In this document: piece by piece, positions 7,353 through 17,677 of the stretch | Layout of the letters: each line of letters starts with the position of its first letter | How positions within the stretch are numbered: position 1 is the first letter of the stretch | Assembly: GCA_000967895.1 (NCBI GenBank) | Contig: FO203512.1 | Span: forward strand, 4,277,531 to 4,341,530 | DNA from: Oleispira antarctica RB-8 | GTDB lineage: Bacteria; Pseudomonadota; Gammaproteobacteria; Pseudomonadales; Oceanobacteraceae | Reading direction: 5' to 3' | Length of the DNA stretch: 64,000 bases | The notes under the pieces: generated by a model | Seen by the model: only the letters and a program-made list of their open reading frames with translations | What the model was told of the DNA's origin: nothing | The model's database searches: none | Made by a program: the position numbers and the translations under genes

Positions 7353-9308
7353 TCACAGCGATGTCGTATCAAAATCCTTTTCTTTTATCTCACCCTCTTC
7401 AACCGTTATCGAAAAAGGCCCGTAAGATATTCCTGCTGAATTATAAAAAAACATATCGTATAGCCCTGCTTCATTAAATTTAGTGGGGTCTGGTGAATCC
7501 CTACCATCAACTCCGAAATAGCTGGTATTAATACTCCACCGACCTTGCCCAACGACACTTTGCTCTACGATGCCTTCTTCAAGCAATACGTCAGTTCCGC
7601 CAGCAACAAAGATTTTCACTGCATTAAGATCATCACCTATAACACGGCCGGTACTGACATGATCAAAACTTGATAGATCACACTCAACGGTATCGCCAAG
7701 GCTTAAACCTTGATTAGCGAATGTTGCTAAGAATTCGATGCTGAAAATTTCAGAAAAATCTGTTCTATAAATAAACCAAGAAACGCCGTCGACTTTAGTC
7801 ACTAAAGGTCTGTCAGCATACCCATCTAAGTCACGACTATTATTAAGGTGCCAGGTTATACCATCCCATCCTCCGAGAAATCCGCTATTCTTATCACGAA
7901 ACACTGTTTCACCTAACGCTGCTGGGTATGCAAAAATACCAAACTCCGGCTCTGTTAAAGTGAGCTTAATGATTAGATCGGTTAGCGAACTAGACTCCTC
8001 CTCAAGTGCGAGAACTTCAGACGCAAGACCAATGCTTTCCAATCTTCCGCCATAGCGTGGCAAGGCTGAAAATGTACATTGCCCTACGGTATCGGGGATT
8101 GTGGTGGGTGGCATAGGTTCTTCGACTTCAGATTCTTCTTCAGTCTCTTCTTCAAGCAGAATTCTAAGATTTTGACTCTCTTCAAATAAAATACCTGTCA
8201 TGTCACAAGAAACTTCATCCCCAATGGCTAAGCCTGGATTCGCAAATCGTACGGCATATTTTGTTTCACCCAGTCCTGGAAAGTCAGTTCGATAGACATA
8301 CCATTTAGTTTCACCAATCTCTGTAATAATAGGTGTGGTTGCATTCATTTCCTCAGACGTAGCCCCATCGTAAGGCGTCCACGTTGCACCATGCCAACCA
8401 CCACGAGCATTAATAAAATTACGATCAAAAAAATTCGCCTTACCCAAAGCCGCAGGGTAAGCAAAGAAACCGTACTCATTTTCTGCCAGTGTTAATTCAA
8501 AATCTTGTCCACCAGTATGGAGAAACGTCTGCGACAGTTTTTCTCTGGTTAATATCGTCAAATCGATGCCACCATAAACTGGCAGGCCATTCATTGTGCA
8601 TATTTCGTTATTATTATTGATGCTGGGCGGGGGTAATATTTCTGCTGCCGGAGGGCTGTATTCTTGTGCGTTAGTTAGATCAAAGACGAAAGTACTTTCA
8701 TCAGCTTGCTTTAAACCATCAGTCTCGCAAGGAGAAGAAGCCCCGATGGCTTGGCCTGGGTTCGTATAACTGACTTTTGAAAGCAACCGACCGCCGCCTG
8801 GATAATCCGTTCTATATACGAACCAGTGAGTATTATCTTTAACAATCACTACGGGTTCATTTCGGGTAGCCGTTGAAGTCTCGTCGTCCGGCTCCCAAGC
8901 AGCACCTCCCCAGGCTCCGCCAAAAAAAGTGGCCTCGCCTAATGCTGCAGGAAACATGAAAAAACCATACTCGTTATCTGCCAGTATTAGTTCAAATTCT
9001 TGGTTATCGGTATTGTCTAGCGTGTACTCTAAAGCTAATGAGGCACTTGGATAAGTGGCGGAACCATAATAAGGAGTATCCGTTACTAGGCAATTCTCGC
9101 TTATATTTTGGTCTGTTTCTTCTTCAATATCTGCTTCTTCAGTATCTGTTTCTGTCTCCTCTGTTGTAGTGCTCTCACCCTCTAAGATCACAACATTCTC
9201 ATCTGAGGAGTCTTGGCCTACGCAGCCTGAAAATAACAAAGACATACTGCATAACAGTAAAGGTACTGATTTATTAAACAACATAGAGGTTTGAACCTTA
9301 GATTTCAT
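7353..9308 (-). CDS. Acidic lipoprotein with three repeated domains
   Basis: This 651-residue protein has a lipoprotein signal ending in SLLFSGC, then a Glu/Asp/Thr-rich linker (about 35-68). Three homologous units of about 120 residues follow, near 72-195, 235-375 and 410-545. Each starts and ends with Cys and contains a block like EYGFFAYPAALGKANF, then GGW.GA.W, then WYVYRTDFPG, then a Gly-rich end. Linkers between units are acidic or proline-rich. A shorter C-terminal segment is separate. The conserved blocks suggest a small beta-sandwich used repeatedly for binding or adhesion at the cell surface, but I cannot name the family. The start at 9308 has no good ribosome site; an in-frame ATG at 9282-9284 gives a more compact signal peptide. 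It is the first gene to the right of the att scar. Confidence 0.75.
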   Translation of the reverse strand: MKSKVQTSMLFNKSVPLLLCSMSLLFSGCVGQDSSDENVVILEGESTTTEETETDTEEADIEEETDQNISENCLVTDTPYYGSATYPSASLALEYTLDNTDNQEFELILADNEYGFFMFPAALGEATFFGGAWGGAAWEPDDETSTATRNEPVVIVKDNTHWFVYRTDYPGGGRLLSKVSYTNPGQAIGASSPCETDGLKQADESTFVFDLTNAQEYSPPAAEILPPPSINNNNEICTMNGLPVYGGIDLTILTREKLSQTFLHTGGQDFELTLAENEYGFFAYPAALGKANFFDRNFINARGGWHGATWTPYDGATSEEMNATTPIITEIGETKWYVYRTDFPGLGETKYAVRFANPGLAIGDEVSCDMTGILFEESQNLRILLEEETEEESEVEEPMPPTTIPDTVGQCTFSALPRYGGRLESIGLASEVLALEEESSSLTDLIIKLTLTEPEFGIFAYPAALGETVFRDKNSGFLGGWDGITWHLNNSRDLDGYADRPLVTKVDGVSWFIYRTDFSEIFSIEFLATFANQGLSLGDTVECDLSSFDHVSTGRVIGDDLNAVKIFVAGGTDVLLEEGIVEQSVVGQGRWSINTSYFGVDGRDSPDPTKFNEAGLYDMFFYNSAGISYGPFSITVEEGEIKEKDFDTTSL

Positions 9309-9602
9309 TTATCACGTGTTGAATATAGTCAGGAATTAAGCAAAACGCCTCTCTGTTTTCATAAGCTGTTTTCATAAGCTGGTTTCAATATGTTTTACAA
9401 CAGAACGTAATGTTTTAAATGCTTGATAAAACAACCAGGCTACAAAGCGAGTACTTTCTTTCAGAGTCGTCACATCATAATTCAGGCTTAAATACATATT
9501 ATCGCGTTATATAGCGATTATTCATGCGATTTTCTTTCACGATCTATTTTTTTAATAAGGGTTTAGAATATCGACTTTAGATAGGTCTTATGAGTAATAG
9601 TT
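9309..9602. promoter_or_regulatory. Divergent intergenic region with a 13-bp tandem duplication
   Basis: This gap holds the outward promoters of the lipoprotein gene and of modF. A perfect direct duplication of TGTTTTCATAAGC lies at 9354-9366 and 9367-9379, followed by a degenerate partial third copy. I see no gene or RNA structure. Confidence 0.45.
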
Positions 9603-11039
9603 GTGAAATTTTCGAATATTAAAGCCCGCCTACACGACGGTCGTCTATTGCGTATTAATGATTGGCAACCCAACACATCAGAGTATTGGGCGATTACCGG
9701 TACCAATGGTAGCGGTAAAACAGCGCTCTCTTTATTAATGGCGAATAAAGTCATTATTAACCAAGGCAGCGCTGAGGGTTTGCCTTTACGTATTGCTTAT
9801 TTATCGCTAGAAGCTCAAGCCGAGTATCTTGAGAACGAACGTAAGTTAGATCAAAGCGATTTCACCAATGAATTCGACCCTGGTACATTAATATGTGATT
9901 TTCTAGCGCCACTAGATGACATTAATAACTGGATTGAGCGCCTCAGAATTCGTCATATTTTAAAGCAAGGTTTACGCTCTCTGTCTACGGGTGAAAGTCG
10001 TAAGGTTTTATTATTAAAAGCGCTACAAGAACAACCTGATTTATTGGTATTGGATGCTCCTTTCGAAGGTTTGGATGCCGATAGTCGGATTGCTTTCAAA
10101 GAAATTCTAGATCTTTTATATCAGAAACATCAGCCAATGCTATGGGTCGCTAATCGGATTGATGAACTACCTGAATGGACAACACATTTGGCGTTTATGC
10201 ATGACGCAGAATTAATAGCACAAGGGCTTAAAGAAGAGATAATCGACCTTCCGGAAGTAAAGGGGTTGTTGCACTTTGATCAGCCATTAATCGATTTTCC
10301 TAGCGGCTCAAAAACGCCGTTAAAATTGGCTAATAATGAGAGCTTGGTAAAGCTAACGGATGTCAGTATTCATTATGGCGATCGTACTTTATTCAAACAC
10401 TTAAATTGGCAAATCGATGCTGGGCAACATTGGGCCATTCAAGGGCCTAATGGTTGTGGGAAAACCAGTTTGTTGCAATTAATTACCGGTGATAACCCTC
10501 AATGCTATCGTAATGATCTGAAGCTATTTGGCATTCAACGTGGCAGTGGTGAAAGCATTTGGGATATTAAAAAACACATCGGCCTTGTTTCATCTTCCTT
10601 GCAGTGGGAATACCGCGCAACCACAAACGTATTAAGCACGGTCATTTCAGGACTGTACGATACTATTGGTTTGTATCAAGCCAGTGCCGATCACGATAAA
10701 CAATTGGCTTTAACATGGTTAGAGGTTATTGGCTTGCGTCATAAAGCCAATCAAAGTTTGCACACGTTATCGTATGGCGAGCAACGTTTGGTATTAGTTG
10801 CTCGCGCATTAATAAAACAACCTCCTCTGCTTATTTTAGATGAACCTTGCCAAGGCTTAGATACTCCTAGTCGTTTATTGGTATTAGCCTTTATTAATAA
10901 ACTAGCGCAGCAACATAAAATCACCTTGCTGTATGTGACTCATCACGCGGATGAAATACCGGAAAATATTAACAATAAAATGCTCTTTGAATTGCAGGCA
11001 TCTGGCCAAAGTACGATTAAGCTGTCGGTAAAAACATAA
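9603..11039 (+). CDS. modF: ModF-type tandem ABC ATPase
   Basis: The 478-residue protein carries two ABC ATPase domains and no membrane segment, matching the layout and length of ModF/PhrA-type proteins. Domain 1 has Walker A GTNGSGKT (33-40), signature LSTGESRK and Walker B LLVLDAPFEGLD. Domain 2 has Walker A GPNGCGKT, signature LSYGEQR and Walker B LLILDEPCQGLD, then a switch His in YVTHHADEIPE. ModF has been linked to molybdate transport loci, but its substrate is not established and no modABC genes are near. The start is GTG: a frame with upstream TGA codons leaves no earlier choice. Both domains look catalytically intact, although domain 1 has Ala at the catalytic-Glu position (DAPFEG), as expected of the weaker site. 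Confidence 0.85.
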   Translation: MKFSNIKARLHDGRLLRINDWQPNTSEYWAITGTNGSGKTALSLLMANKVIINQGSAEGLPLRIAYLSLEAQAEYLENERKLDQSDFTNEFDPGTLICDFLAPLDDINNWIERLRIRHILKQGLRSLSTGESRKVLLLKALQEQPDLLVLDAPFEGLDADSRIAFKEILDLLYQKHQPMLWVANRIDELPEWTTHLAFMHDAELIAQGLKEEIIDLPEVKGLLHFDQPLIDFPSGSKTPLKLANNESLVKLTDVSIHYGDRTLFKHLNWQIDAGQHWAIQGPNGCGKTSLLQLITGDNPQCYRNDLKLFGIQRGSGESIWDIKKHIGLVSSSLQWEYRATTNVLSTVISGLYDTIGLYQASADHDKQLALTWLEVIGLRHKANQSLHTLSYGEQRLVLVARALIKQPPLLILDEPCQGLDTPSRLLVLAFINKLAQQHKITLLYVTHHADEIPENINNKMLFELQASGQSTIKLSVKT

Positions 11040-11141
11040 TTATTTAAAACACGATCACGATTTAAAAAATCAAGTCTATTAGGCTTTTCAGCGTCCCCAA
11101 ATGACGGTAGTGTGGGTGTTCATAATTCTGATGAAACCGAT

Positions 11142-14100
11142 ATGGACAGTGAACGTTTATTATTAATCGTCACCTGCTATGGTATTTTACTCTTTGCCAT
11201 AGCGTGGTTAACCGAACGCTATGGTCATAAGATTAATAAGCCTTGGTGGCGCCCGCTGGTTTATACCTTATCGATTGGTGTTTATTGCAGCTCTTGGACA
11301 TTTCTAGGGGCCGTCGGCCAAGCGGCTAATAGCGGTTGGCATTTCTTACCGATTTATCTTGGCCCCATTTTGTTAATTGTATTCGGCTGGCGTTTTCTTC
11401 ATCGCTTAATTACCGTCAGTGGCCGTAATAAAATAACATCGATTGCCGATTTTATCGGTTCACGTTATGGCAAATACCAGCCATTAGCCGCCGCCGTTAC
11501 TTTAATACTAGTCATTGGCACTTTACCTTATATTGCCTTGCAGTTACGCGCGGTCGATATTGCTTGGAACAGCACCGACTGGCGTACCGATACGGTGCTG
11601 GGAAATGATGTTAGTTCGAGCTTAGTCACCGCGATGATTATGGCGTGGTTTGCGATTGTATTTGGTACTCGAGTGATTGATGGACCGAATAAATTACGTG
11701 GATTAATGACCGTAATAGCCACCGAATCTATCGTTAAGTTAGCCGCTTTTATTTTGCTCGCAATATTTGCTTGGGGTCTATTACGTGAGGCAAATATGCC
11801 CTTGCTGGTTGGCTTACCACAATTCAATTTTCAGCAAATACTCTCCCCCCGATTTTTTACCGAAATGTTGTTAGCCGCCACGGCGATTGTTTGTTTGCCA
11901 CGTCAATTTCATGTGATGGCCGTGGAATTTCAACAAGAGAGTGATTTGCGCTATACCCGCTGGTTATTACCTTTGTATTTGGGTTTGTTTGCACTGTTAG
12001 TTATTCCACTTGCGCAAGCAGGCACCGTGTTTTTATCGGGCATTGGTGTGCCCACAGATAGCTATGTATTAATGCTGCCCAGCTGGAACGGCCAGCCTGC
12101 AACGTTAGCATTTGCTTTTATTGGGGCGCTATCTGCGGCGACGGGTATGGTCGTGGTCGCGACCATTGCGCTATCGATTATGATTTCGAACGAATTGATT
12201 GTGCCATTGTGGTTACGCTTTAGCTCTTATCAAAAAGAACACTCCTCAGATCTTGCGGATTCATTACGCTTGATTCGTCGTATATCCATTGTGACTATTT
12301 TGATCATGGCTTGGTGGCTAGAGCGGGTCATGCTGAATAATGAAAATCTCGCGGGCATTGGTTTAATTTCTTTTGCGGCCTGCGCGCAATTAGTACCGGC
12401 TATTTTAGCGGCGCTGTATTGGCCTAAAGCACATAGGAAAGGGGTTATGGCAGGATTAATTGCAGGTATGATTATGTGGTTTTATTGTTTGTTATTGCCG
12501 CTGCTATTACCTGCAGACTCTGCACTAATGAATCAGGGATTATTTAAACTGGCATGGCTGAAGCCGCATGATCTATTTTATAGTGGCCATTGGGATATGC
12601 TCAGTCATGGCGTATTTTGGAGTTTATCGATTAATGTTCTAATTTTTTTCGTAATTTCTAAACTTTCTGCATTAACCAATTTAGATGTGCGCCAAGCCAA
12701 TGCTTTTATGCAGCTTAACGGCACGAGCTATGAAGGTGAAATCCCTCTTGATCCGAGCCCTTCAGGTATTGAAGTACATCAATTACAAGCCTTGGCCCAA
12801 CCCTTGTTTGGGGATGTTCGTAGCCTAAAAATTTGGCACGAATTTGAGCAGACATTAGGCCATCGTTTATTACCAAACGATCAGGCACCACGATTTGTTG
12901 TGACGGCAATTGAAAGTGATTTAGCGGCGATCATTGGTTCTGTATCGGCGCGTAAAGCGATTCAATTATTGATTGGAAAGCAGCCGTTATTATTAAAAGA
13001 TTTTGTTTCTTTGGTGAGCGGTAGTTCACGTCAAATTCAATTCAGCCAAACTTTATTACAAACGACTTTAGATACCATTCCGCAAGGCGTAAGTGTGGTC
13101 GATAAAGATTTAAAACTGGCCGTATGGAATCAGCAATATCAAACAATGTTTGATTACCCTAAGCGTTTACTTTATATCGGTTGTGATATTTCTAAAGTGT
13201 ATTATTACAACGCGGTGCGCGGTTATTTAGGCAATGATAATGATCCCGTAGATGCAATCGTCACCAAGCGTATGCAGCAATTAGCCACAGGCAATGCTTA
13301 TCGCTTAGAGCGCCGCTTGCCTAACAATAAAGTAATTGAGATTTGCGGCACGCCGCTCACAAACGGGGGCTATGTAACAACCTATACCGACATCACTGAT
13401 TATGACGATATGTTAAGTCAACTGGAGATTAACAAGCAGCAGTTAGAGCAACGAGTTCAAGATCGAACTGCTGAGCTGCAGCACGTTAATGACTCTTTAT
13501 TGCGCGAAAATGAATTACGCGCTCGGGTTGAGTCTGAACTGAAATCGGTAAACGCCAGTAAAAATCATTTCATGGCAGCGGCGAGTCATGATTTATTACA
13601 GCCCATTAATGCGGCTCGCTTATTTACCTCGTCACTCTTGCAGATGACTAAAACAGACGAAAATTTAACGTTAAAACAAACGATAGATCAGTTAGATGAT
13701 GCGTTATTACAATCTGAGCATTTAATTAATTCTTTACGTGATATTTCTCGCTTACGTTCGGGTAAAGAACGGCCTAAACGTGAACACTTTTCTTTGCATA
13801 AGCTTTTAAAATCTTTAGCCGCAGAAGCGGGTATTATTGCTGAAGATAAAAACTTAGATTTTCATTGGGTCGATAGCCATTTATGGCTTTTCACTGATCG
13901 TCATTTATTACGCAGAATTTTACAGAACTTTTTATCGAATGCGCTGCGGTATACCCAAAAAGGTAAAGTGTTATTAGGTTGTCGCCGTGCATCAGGAGCT
14001 TTAATTATTGAGGTATGGGATACAGGGCCTGGCATTTCAGCCGAAAATCAGTTGCGTATTTTTGAAGAGTTTGAACGCTTACCTGGCAGTACGATGCAAG

Positions 14101-14660
14101 GCTTAGGCTTGGGTTTATCGATCGCTCAGAATATTTCTCAGCTACTGGGGCATGAGATTACTTTAGATTCTAACTTGGGCAGAGGCTCTGTTTTCCGTAT
14201 CACCGTGCCATTAGGGCAGCAGCAGACTATTACCGTTCAGAAGCGTTTGAGTGATCCTAACTTAGCCAATATTAAAGTATTATGCGTGGATAATGAGGCA
14301 AGAATTTTAGCCGGCATGCAGTCACTGTTAGAGCAGTGGGGCTGCCAAGTCACTACGGCTAGCAATCTGCGCCAGGCATTAGATTTGTGGCGTGATGAAC
14401 AACCTCCGCAGTTAGTATTAGCGGATTTTCATTTAGATAATGAAACAGGGTTGGATGTGTTAGAGGCGTTGCAATATCACTGGCAACAGCCTTTAGGTGC
14501 CATCATTATTAGTGCAGATAATAGCGATGAGGTACGCGATCAGGTATCAGCCGCTGGGCATTTGTATTTGCCAAAACCAATTGTGGCTAATGCCTTACGC
14601 ACAACAATGAATCGTGCATTACGTAAAGTGAAAAGAATGGTATTAAAAGACAACCTCTAG
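11142..14660 (+). CDS. crbS: CrbS-type transporter-fused hybrid sensor kinase
   Basis: This is a roughly 1172-residue membrane kinase. The first 500 residues are a sodium:solute symporter-like (PutP) domain of about a dozen helices, including IADFIGSRYGKYQPLAA. A linker leads to a PAS domain (TIPQGVSVVDKDLKLAVWNQ), a coiled coil, a histidine-kinase core with H box AAASHDLLQPINAARLF (near 815), the ATPase G boxes DTGPGI and GLGLGLSIA, and a C-terminal receiver with phospho-acceptor Asp in LVLADFHLDNETG. CrbS senses acetate-related cues and, with CrbR, activates acs (the acetate switch of Vibrio and Pseudomonas). The adjacent crbR and acs support the call. I chose the ATG at 11142; a GTG at 11112 extends the frame by ten residues without a ribosome site. 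The stop overlaps that of crbR tail to tail. Confidence 0.88.
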   Translation: MDSERLLLIVTCYGILLFAIAWLTERYGHKINKPWWRPLVYTLSIGVYCSSWTFLGAVGQAANSGWHFLPIYLGPILLIVFGWRFLHRLITVSGRNKITSIADFIGSRYGKYQPLAAAVTLILVIGTLPYIALQLRAVDIAWNSTDWRTDTVLGNDVSSSLVTAMIMAWFAIVFGTRVIDGPNKLRGLMTVIATESIVKLAAFILLAIFAWGLLREANMPLLVGLPQFNFQQILSPRFFTEMLLAATAIVCLPRQFHVMAVEFQQESDLRYTRWLLPLYLGLFALLVIPLAQAGTVFLSGIGVPTDSYVLMLPSWNGQPATLAFAFIGALSAATGMVVVATIALSIMISNELIVPLWLRFSSYQKEHSSDLADSLRLIRRISIVTILIMAWWLERVMLNNENLAGIGLISFAACAQLVPAILAALYWPKAHRKGVMAGLIAGMIMWFYCLLLPLLLPADSALMNQGLFKLAWLKPHDLFYSGHWDMLSHGVFWSLSINVLIFFVISKLSALTNLDVRQANAFMQLNGTSYEGEIPLDPSPSGIEVHQLQALAQPLFGDVRSLKIWHEFEQTLGHRLLPNDQAPRFVVTAIESDLAAIIGSVSARKAIQLLIGKQPLLLKDFVSLVSGSSRQIQFSQTLLQTTLDTIPQGVSVVDKDLKLAVWNQQYQTMFDYPKRLLYIGCDISKVYYYNAVRGYLGNDNDPVDAIVTKRMQQLATGNAYRLERRLPNNKVIEICGTPLTNGGYVTTYTDITDYDDMLSQLEINKQQLEQRVQDRTAELQHVNDSLLRENELRARVESELKSVNASKNHFMAAASHDLLQPINAARLFTSSLLQMTKTDENLTLKQTIDQLDDALLQSEHLINSLRDISRLRSGKERPKREHFSLHKLLKSLAAEAGIIAEDKNLDFHWVDSHLWLFTDRHLLRRILQNFLSNALRYTQKGKVLLGCRRASGALIIEVWDTGPGISAENQLRIFEEFERLPGSTMQGLGLGLSIAQNISQLLGHEITLDSNLGRGSVFRITVPLGQQQTITVQKRLSDPNLANIKVLCVDNEARILAGMQSLLEQWGCQVTTASNLRQALDLWRDEQPPQLVLADFHLDNETGLDVLEALQYHWQQPLGAIIISADNSDEVRDQVSAAGHLYLPKPIVANALRTTMNRALRKVKRMVLKDNL

Positions 14661-15325
14661 TGAAAGTTTTCTAGATTATTGACTGAATTAATCGCTAGTT
14701 GGCCAAAGGTCATTACAACTTGTGTGCGGGAATGCACACTTAACTTGCGAAATATTTCTGTCATGTGAGCTTTGATTGTAGCTTCGGTCACATTAAGTTC
14801 AAAGGCAATTTGTTTGTTTAATAAACCTTGGCTCACCATTAATCCGACACGAAATTGTTTTGGGGTAAGAGAAGCAATGGCATCTGCTGCAGTCAATTCT
14901 TCATCGGCAGCCCCTTGCTGTTCACTCACATGAGCAGGTATCCAAATGCCGCCTTTTAATACCTCGTCAATGGCTTGATAAATATCGTCGGCAGAAGAAC
15001 TCTTAGGCAAAAACCCATTCGCACCATGATCAATTGCACGACGAATAATATCGCTTTCTTCATGAGCTGAAATAATAATGATAGGAATATTAGGATAATG
15101 TGCATTTAAAAAGATAATTGAACTAAAGCCTTCTGCTCCGGGCATGTGCAAATCTAAAAGGATTAAGTCCGCTTTGTCGTTCTGCTCGACGCACGTTTGC
15201 AAGCTGACAAGGTCTTCTGCTTCAACAATCGTCGCATCGGGCATGTGTGTTAATAATATGCCTTTTATTGCCGTTCGAAATAAGGGGTGGTCGTCAGCAA
15301 TAATAATGTTCGCTGCTTGCAGCAT
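14657..15325 (-). CDS. crbR: CrbR-type LuxR family response regulator
   Basis: A receiver domain (about 5-125) has the acidic pair in IIADDHPLFR, phospho-acceptor Asp in LILLDLHMPG and the conserved Lys in NGFLPKSSS. A LuxR helix-turn-helix (about 150-215) follows: LTPKQFRVGLMVSQGLLNKQ, then NVTEATIKAHMTEIFRKL. It is the cognate regulator of the transporter-fused kinase and, by homology, activates acs. It lies on the acs strand, 87 bases or more downstream of acs, so it could be co-transcribed with it. An ATG six bases upstream is possible, but AGGA sits correctly for the chosen start (spacing 6). The TAG stop lies in CTAG at 14657-14660, which gives both this gene and the opposing kinase their stops. 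Confidence 0.88.
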   Translation of the reverse strand: MLQAANIIIADDHPLFRTAIKGILLTHMPDATIVEAEDLVSLQTCVEQNDKADLILLDLHMPGAEGFSSIIFLNAHYPNIPIIIISAHEESDIIRRAIDHGANGFLPKSSSADDIYQAIDEVLKGGIWIPAHVSEQQGAADEELTAADAIASLTPKQFRVGLMVSQGLLNKQIAFELNVTEATIKAHMTEIFRKLSVHSRTQVVMTFGQLAINSVNNLENFH

Positions 15326-15418
15326 AAGCATTCCTATAAATAATTATTCGCCTTGTTAAAGGTTAATGTACACCTTACGGATTCTACTGACCAGTTAGAA
15401 CCCATAAGGTAATAAGGA

Positions 15419-17389
15419 TTAAGCTGCGTGCATTTTATTATGAACAACGATCAAATCATCAACAACACTAGGATCCGCTAATGTTGAAGTATCACCAATG
15501 CTATCAAATTCATTGGTCGCAATTTTACGCAAGATGCGGCGCATGATTTTCCCTGAACGAGTTTTGGGTAACGCAGGCGCCCATTGAATTAGATCGGGGG
15601 TAGCAATCGGTCCAATTTCTTTGCGAACCCATTTAATTAATTCTAACCGCAGTGCTTCACTTTCTTCGAAGCCATGGCCTAACGTGACATAAACATAAAT
15701 ACCCTCGCCTTTAATGTCATGCGGAACCCCGACTACGGCCGCTTCGGTAACGGAGTCGTGCGCAACTAACGCATTTTCAATTTCGGCGGTGCCCATGCGG
15801 TGCCCAGACACATTCAATACATCATCAACTCGACCTGTTAACCAGTAGTAGCCATCTTCGTCACGACGTGCACCATCACCGGTAAAATAGCTGCCTTCAT
15901 ACGTTGAAAAATACGTATCAATAAAGCGCTGATGATCACCAAAAACACTGCGCATTTGCCCTGGCCAGCTGTCTTTAATAATTAAGTTTCCATGGGTTGC
16001 GCCGTGCAATTCAATGCCTTTCTCATCAACCAGTGCTGGCTGCACTCCAAACATCGGCAATGTGGCTGAACCGGGTTTTAAATCGGTGGCCCCAGGTAAT
16101 GGAGCAATCATTGCGGCTCCCGTTTCGGTTTGCCACCAAGTATCAACAATAGGACACTCTCCACGACCAAAGGCTTGGTGATACCAGCGCCATACATCGG
16201 GATTAATGGGCTCGCCAACAGTACCTAATAACCGCAACGAGCTGAGATCAGAATTTTTAGTCGCAGCATCACCCGCAGCCATCAATGACCGTATTGCAGT
16301 TGGCGCAACGTAGAGAATATTAATTTTATATTTTTCAATTAAGCGCGCTGCGCGACCGATATCCGGATACGTTGGAATACCTTCAAACATAACCACTGTT
16401 GCGCCATTACACAAAGGTCCATAAACGATGTAACTGTGCCCCGTAATCCAACCAACATCAGCAGCACACCAGTAGATATCACCTGGACGATAATCAAAAA
16501 CATATTCATGAGTCATGGAGGCATACAATAAATATCCGCCCGTGGTATGCAATACGCCTTTGGGTTTGCCAGTAGATCCTGAGGTATACAATATGAAAAG
16601 AGGGTCCTCGGCATTCATCGGTTCTGGTGGACAGACGTCTGATTGCTGGGAAATTAAATCGTGATAATCAATATCACGACCGACCTGATGGTTTACTTCA
16701 CCGCCGGTATGATTTAATACAATAACGTTATTAACTTGTTCTGCTGGGCAAAGCGCAATGGCTTCATCAACATTTTGTTTTAGTGGAACATGTTTACCAC
16801 CGCGTAGACCTTCATCGGCCGTGATCACATAGCGGCAATCGCCATCTTCAATGCGCCCTGCTAGTGCTTCTGGTGAGAAGCCCGCAAATACTACCGAGTG
16901 AACCGCACCAATGCGGGCACACGCCAACATAGCCATCGTCGCTTCAGGCACCATCGGTAAATACAGAGTGACGATGTCACCTTTTTTAATGCCTAATGAT
17001 TTTAACCCGTTCGCAAGGCGGTTAACTTCTGAAGAAAGTTGCTGATAAGTAATGCGACGAGCTTCATCTTTTTCGCCCACATTTTCACCGTCTGGTTCCC
17101 ACAGAATCGCGGTTTCATGGCCGCGCTCTACTAGATGACGATCGATGCAGTTCTCGCTGACATTTAGAAAGCCATCTTCAAACCAACGAATGTGTAAGTC
17201 TTGCTTATCAAAAGAAACATTTTTAACTTTTGTGAAAGGCGTAATCCACGTTAGACGTTGTGCTTGCTGCGCCCAAAATTCATCGGGTGATTCCAGCGAG
17301 TGCTGATACATGACCTGATACTGTTCTTTTGTTAACAGTGCTTTTTCACGCTGCGCTGGGCTTACTGGGTAGACAGTTTGTTCGCTCAT
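15419..17389 (-). CDS. acs: Acetyl-CoA synthetase
   Basis: This 656-residue enzyme makes acetyl-CoA from acetate, ATP and CoA through acetyl-AMP. It has the expected length and the class I adenylate-forming motifs: the P-loop [12 protein letters not shown] (near 270), [26 protein letters not shown] with the hinge [18 protein letters not shown], and a C-terminal [11 protein letters not shown] whose Lys is the known acetylation switch. GAGAGA lies upstream of the ATG. Its neighbours, the CrbS/CrbR pair and the symporter cluster, indicate acetate scavenging. Transcription starts from a 282-base divergent region shared with the porin gene. Confidence 0.97.
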   Translation of the reverse strand: MSEQTVYPVSPAQREKALLTKEQYQVMYQHSLESPDEFWAQQAQRLTWITPFTKVKNVSFDKQDLHIRWFEDGFLNVSENCIDRHLVERGHETAILWEPDGENVGEKDEARRITYQQLSSEVNRLANGLKSLGIKKGDIVTLYLPMVPEATMAMLACARIGAVHSVVFAGFSPEALAGRIEDGDCRYVITADEGLRGGKHVPLKQNVDEAIALCPAEQVNNVIVLNHTGGEVNHQVGRDIDYHDLISQQSDVCPPEPMNAEDPLFILYTSGSTGKPKGVLHTTGGYLLYASMTHEYVFDYRPGDIYWCAADVGWITGHSYIVYGPLCNGATVVMFEGIPTYPDIGRAARLIEKYKINILYVAPTAIRSLMAAGDAATKNSDLSSLRLLGTVGEPINPDVWRWYHQAFGRGECPIVDTWWQTETGAAMIAPLPGATDLKPGSATLPMFGVQPALVDEKGIELHGATHGNLIIKDSWPGQMRSVFGDHQRFIDTYFSTYEGSYFTGDGARRDEDGYYWLTGRVDDVLNVSGHRMGTAEIENALVAHDSVTEAAVVGVPHDIKGEGIYVYVTLGHGFEESEALRLELIKWVRKEIGPIATPDLIQWAPALPKTRSGKIMRRILRKIATNEFDSIGDTSTLADPSVVDDLIVVHNKMHAA

Positions 17390-17490
17390 GTTATCTCTCT
17401 CATATTTTTATTTGAGTTTGAATCGCTCTATTTTTAATTTTCTGCTTGAGTCTTTCTATTTCTAATCATTGTTTACCCAGTTCACGAGGG

Positions 17491-17557
17491 GGTCTATTAG
17501 ACCTTTGTCTATAAAGCACTGATTGAACCATTTACGCCATTGTTACTCGTCTTAGAC
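17491..17557. promoter_or_regulatory. Candidate operator cluster upstream of acs and the porin gene
   Basis: The divergent region contains GGTCTA-t-TAGACC (17491-17503), a perfect 13-base palindrome that overlaps a second inverted repeat, TAGAC-cttt-GTCTA (17498-17511). About 40 bases on is GTCT-t-AGAC (17549-17557). Repeated GTCT/AGAC half-sites suggest a dimeric regulator, CrbR being the obvious candidate. The binding specificity is inferred from position only. Confidence 0.45.
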
Positions 17558-17677
17558 TAAAGGCTAATACTGCTAGAACTGGGTTGGGGGTAATACTGAG
17601 TATGCAATGATGAAAATCATCATTCCAAATTCAAACTCTAAAAATAAAGATACTAAAATCTCGTAGAGGGAATGCAG

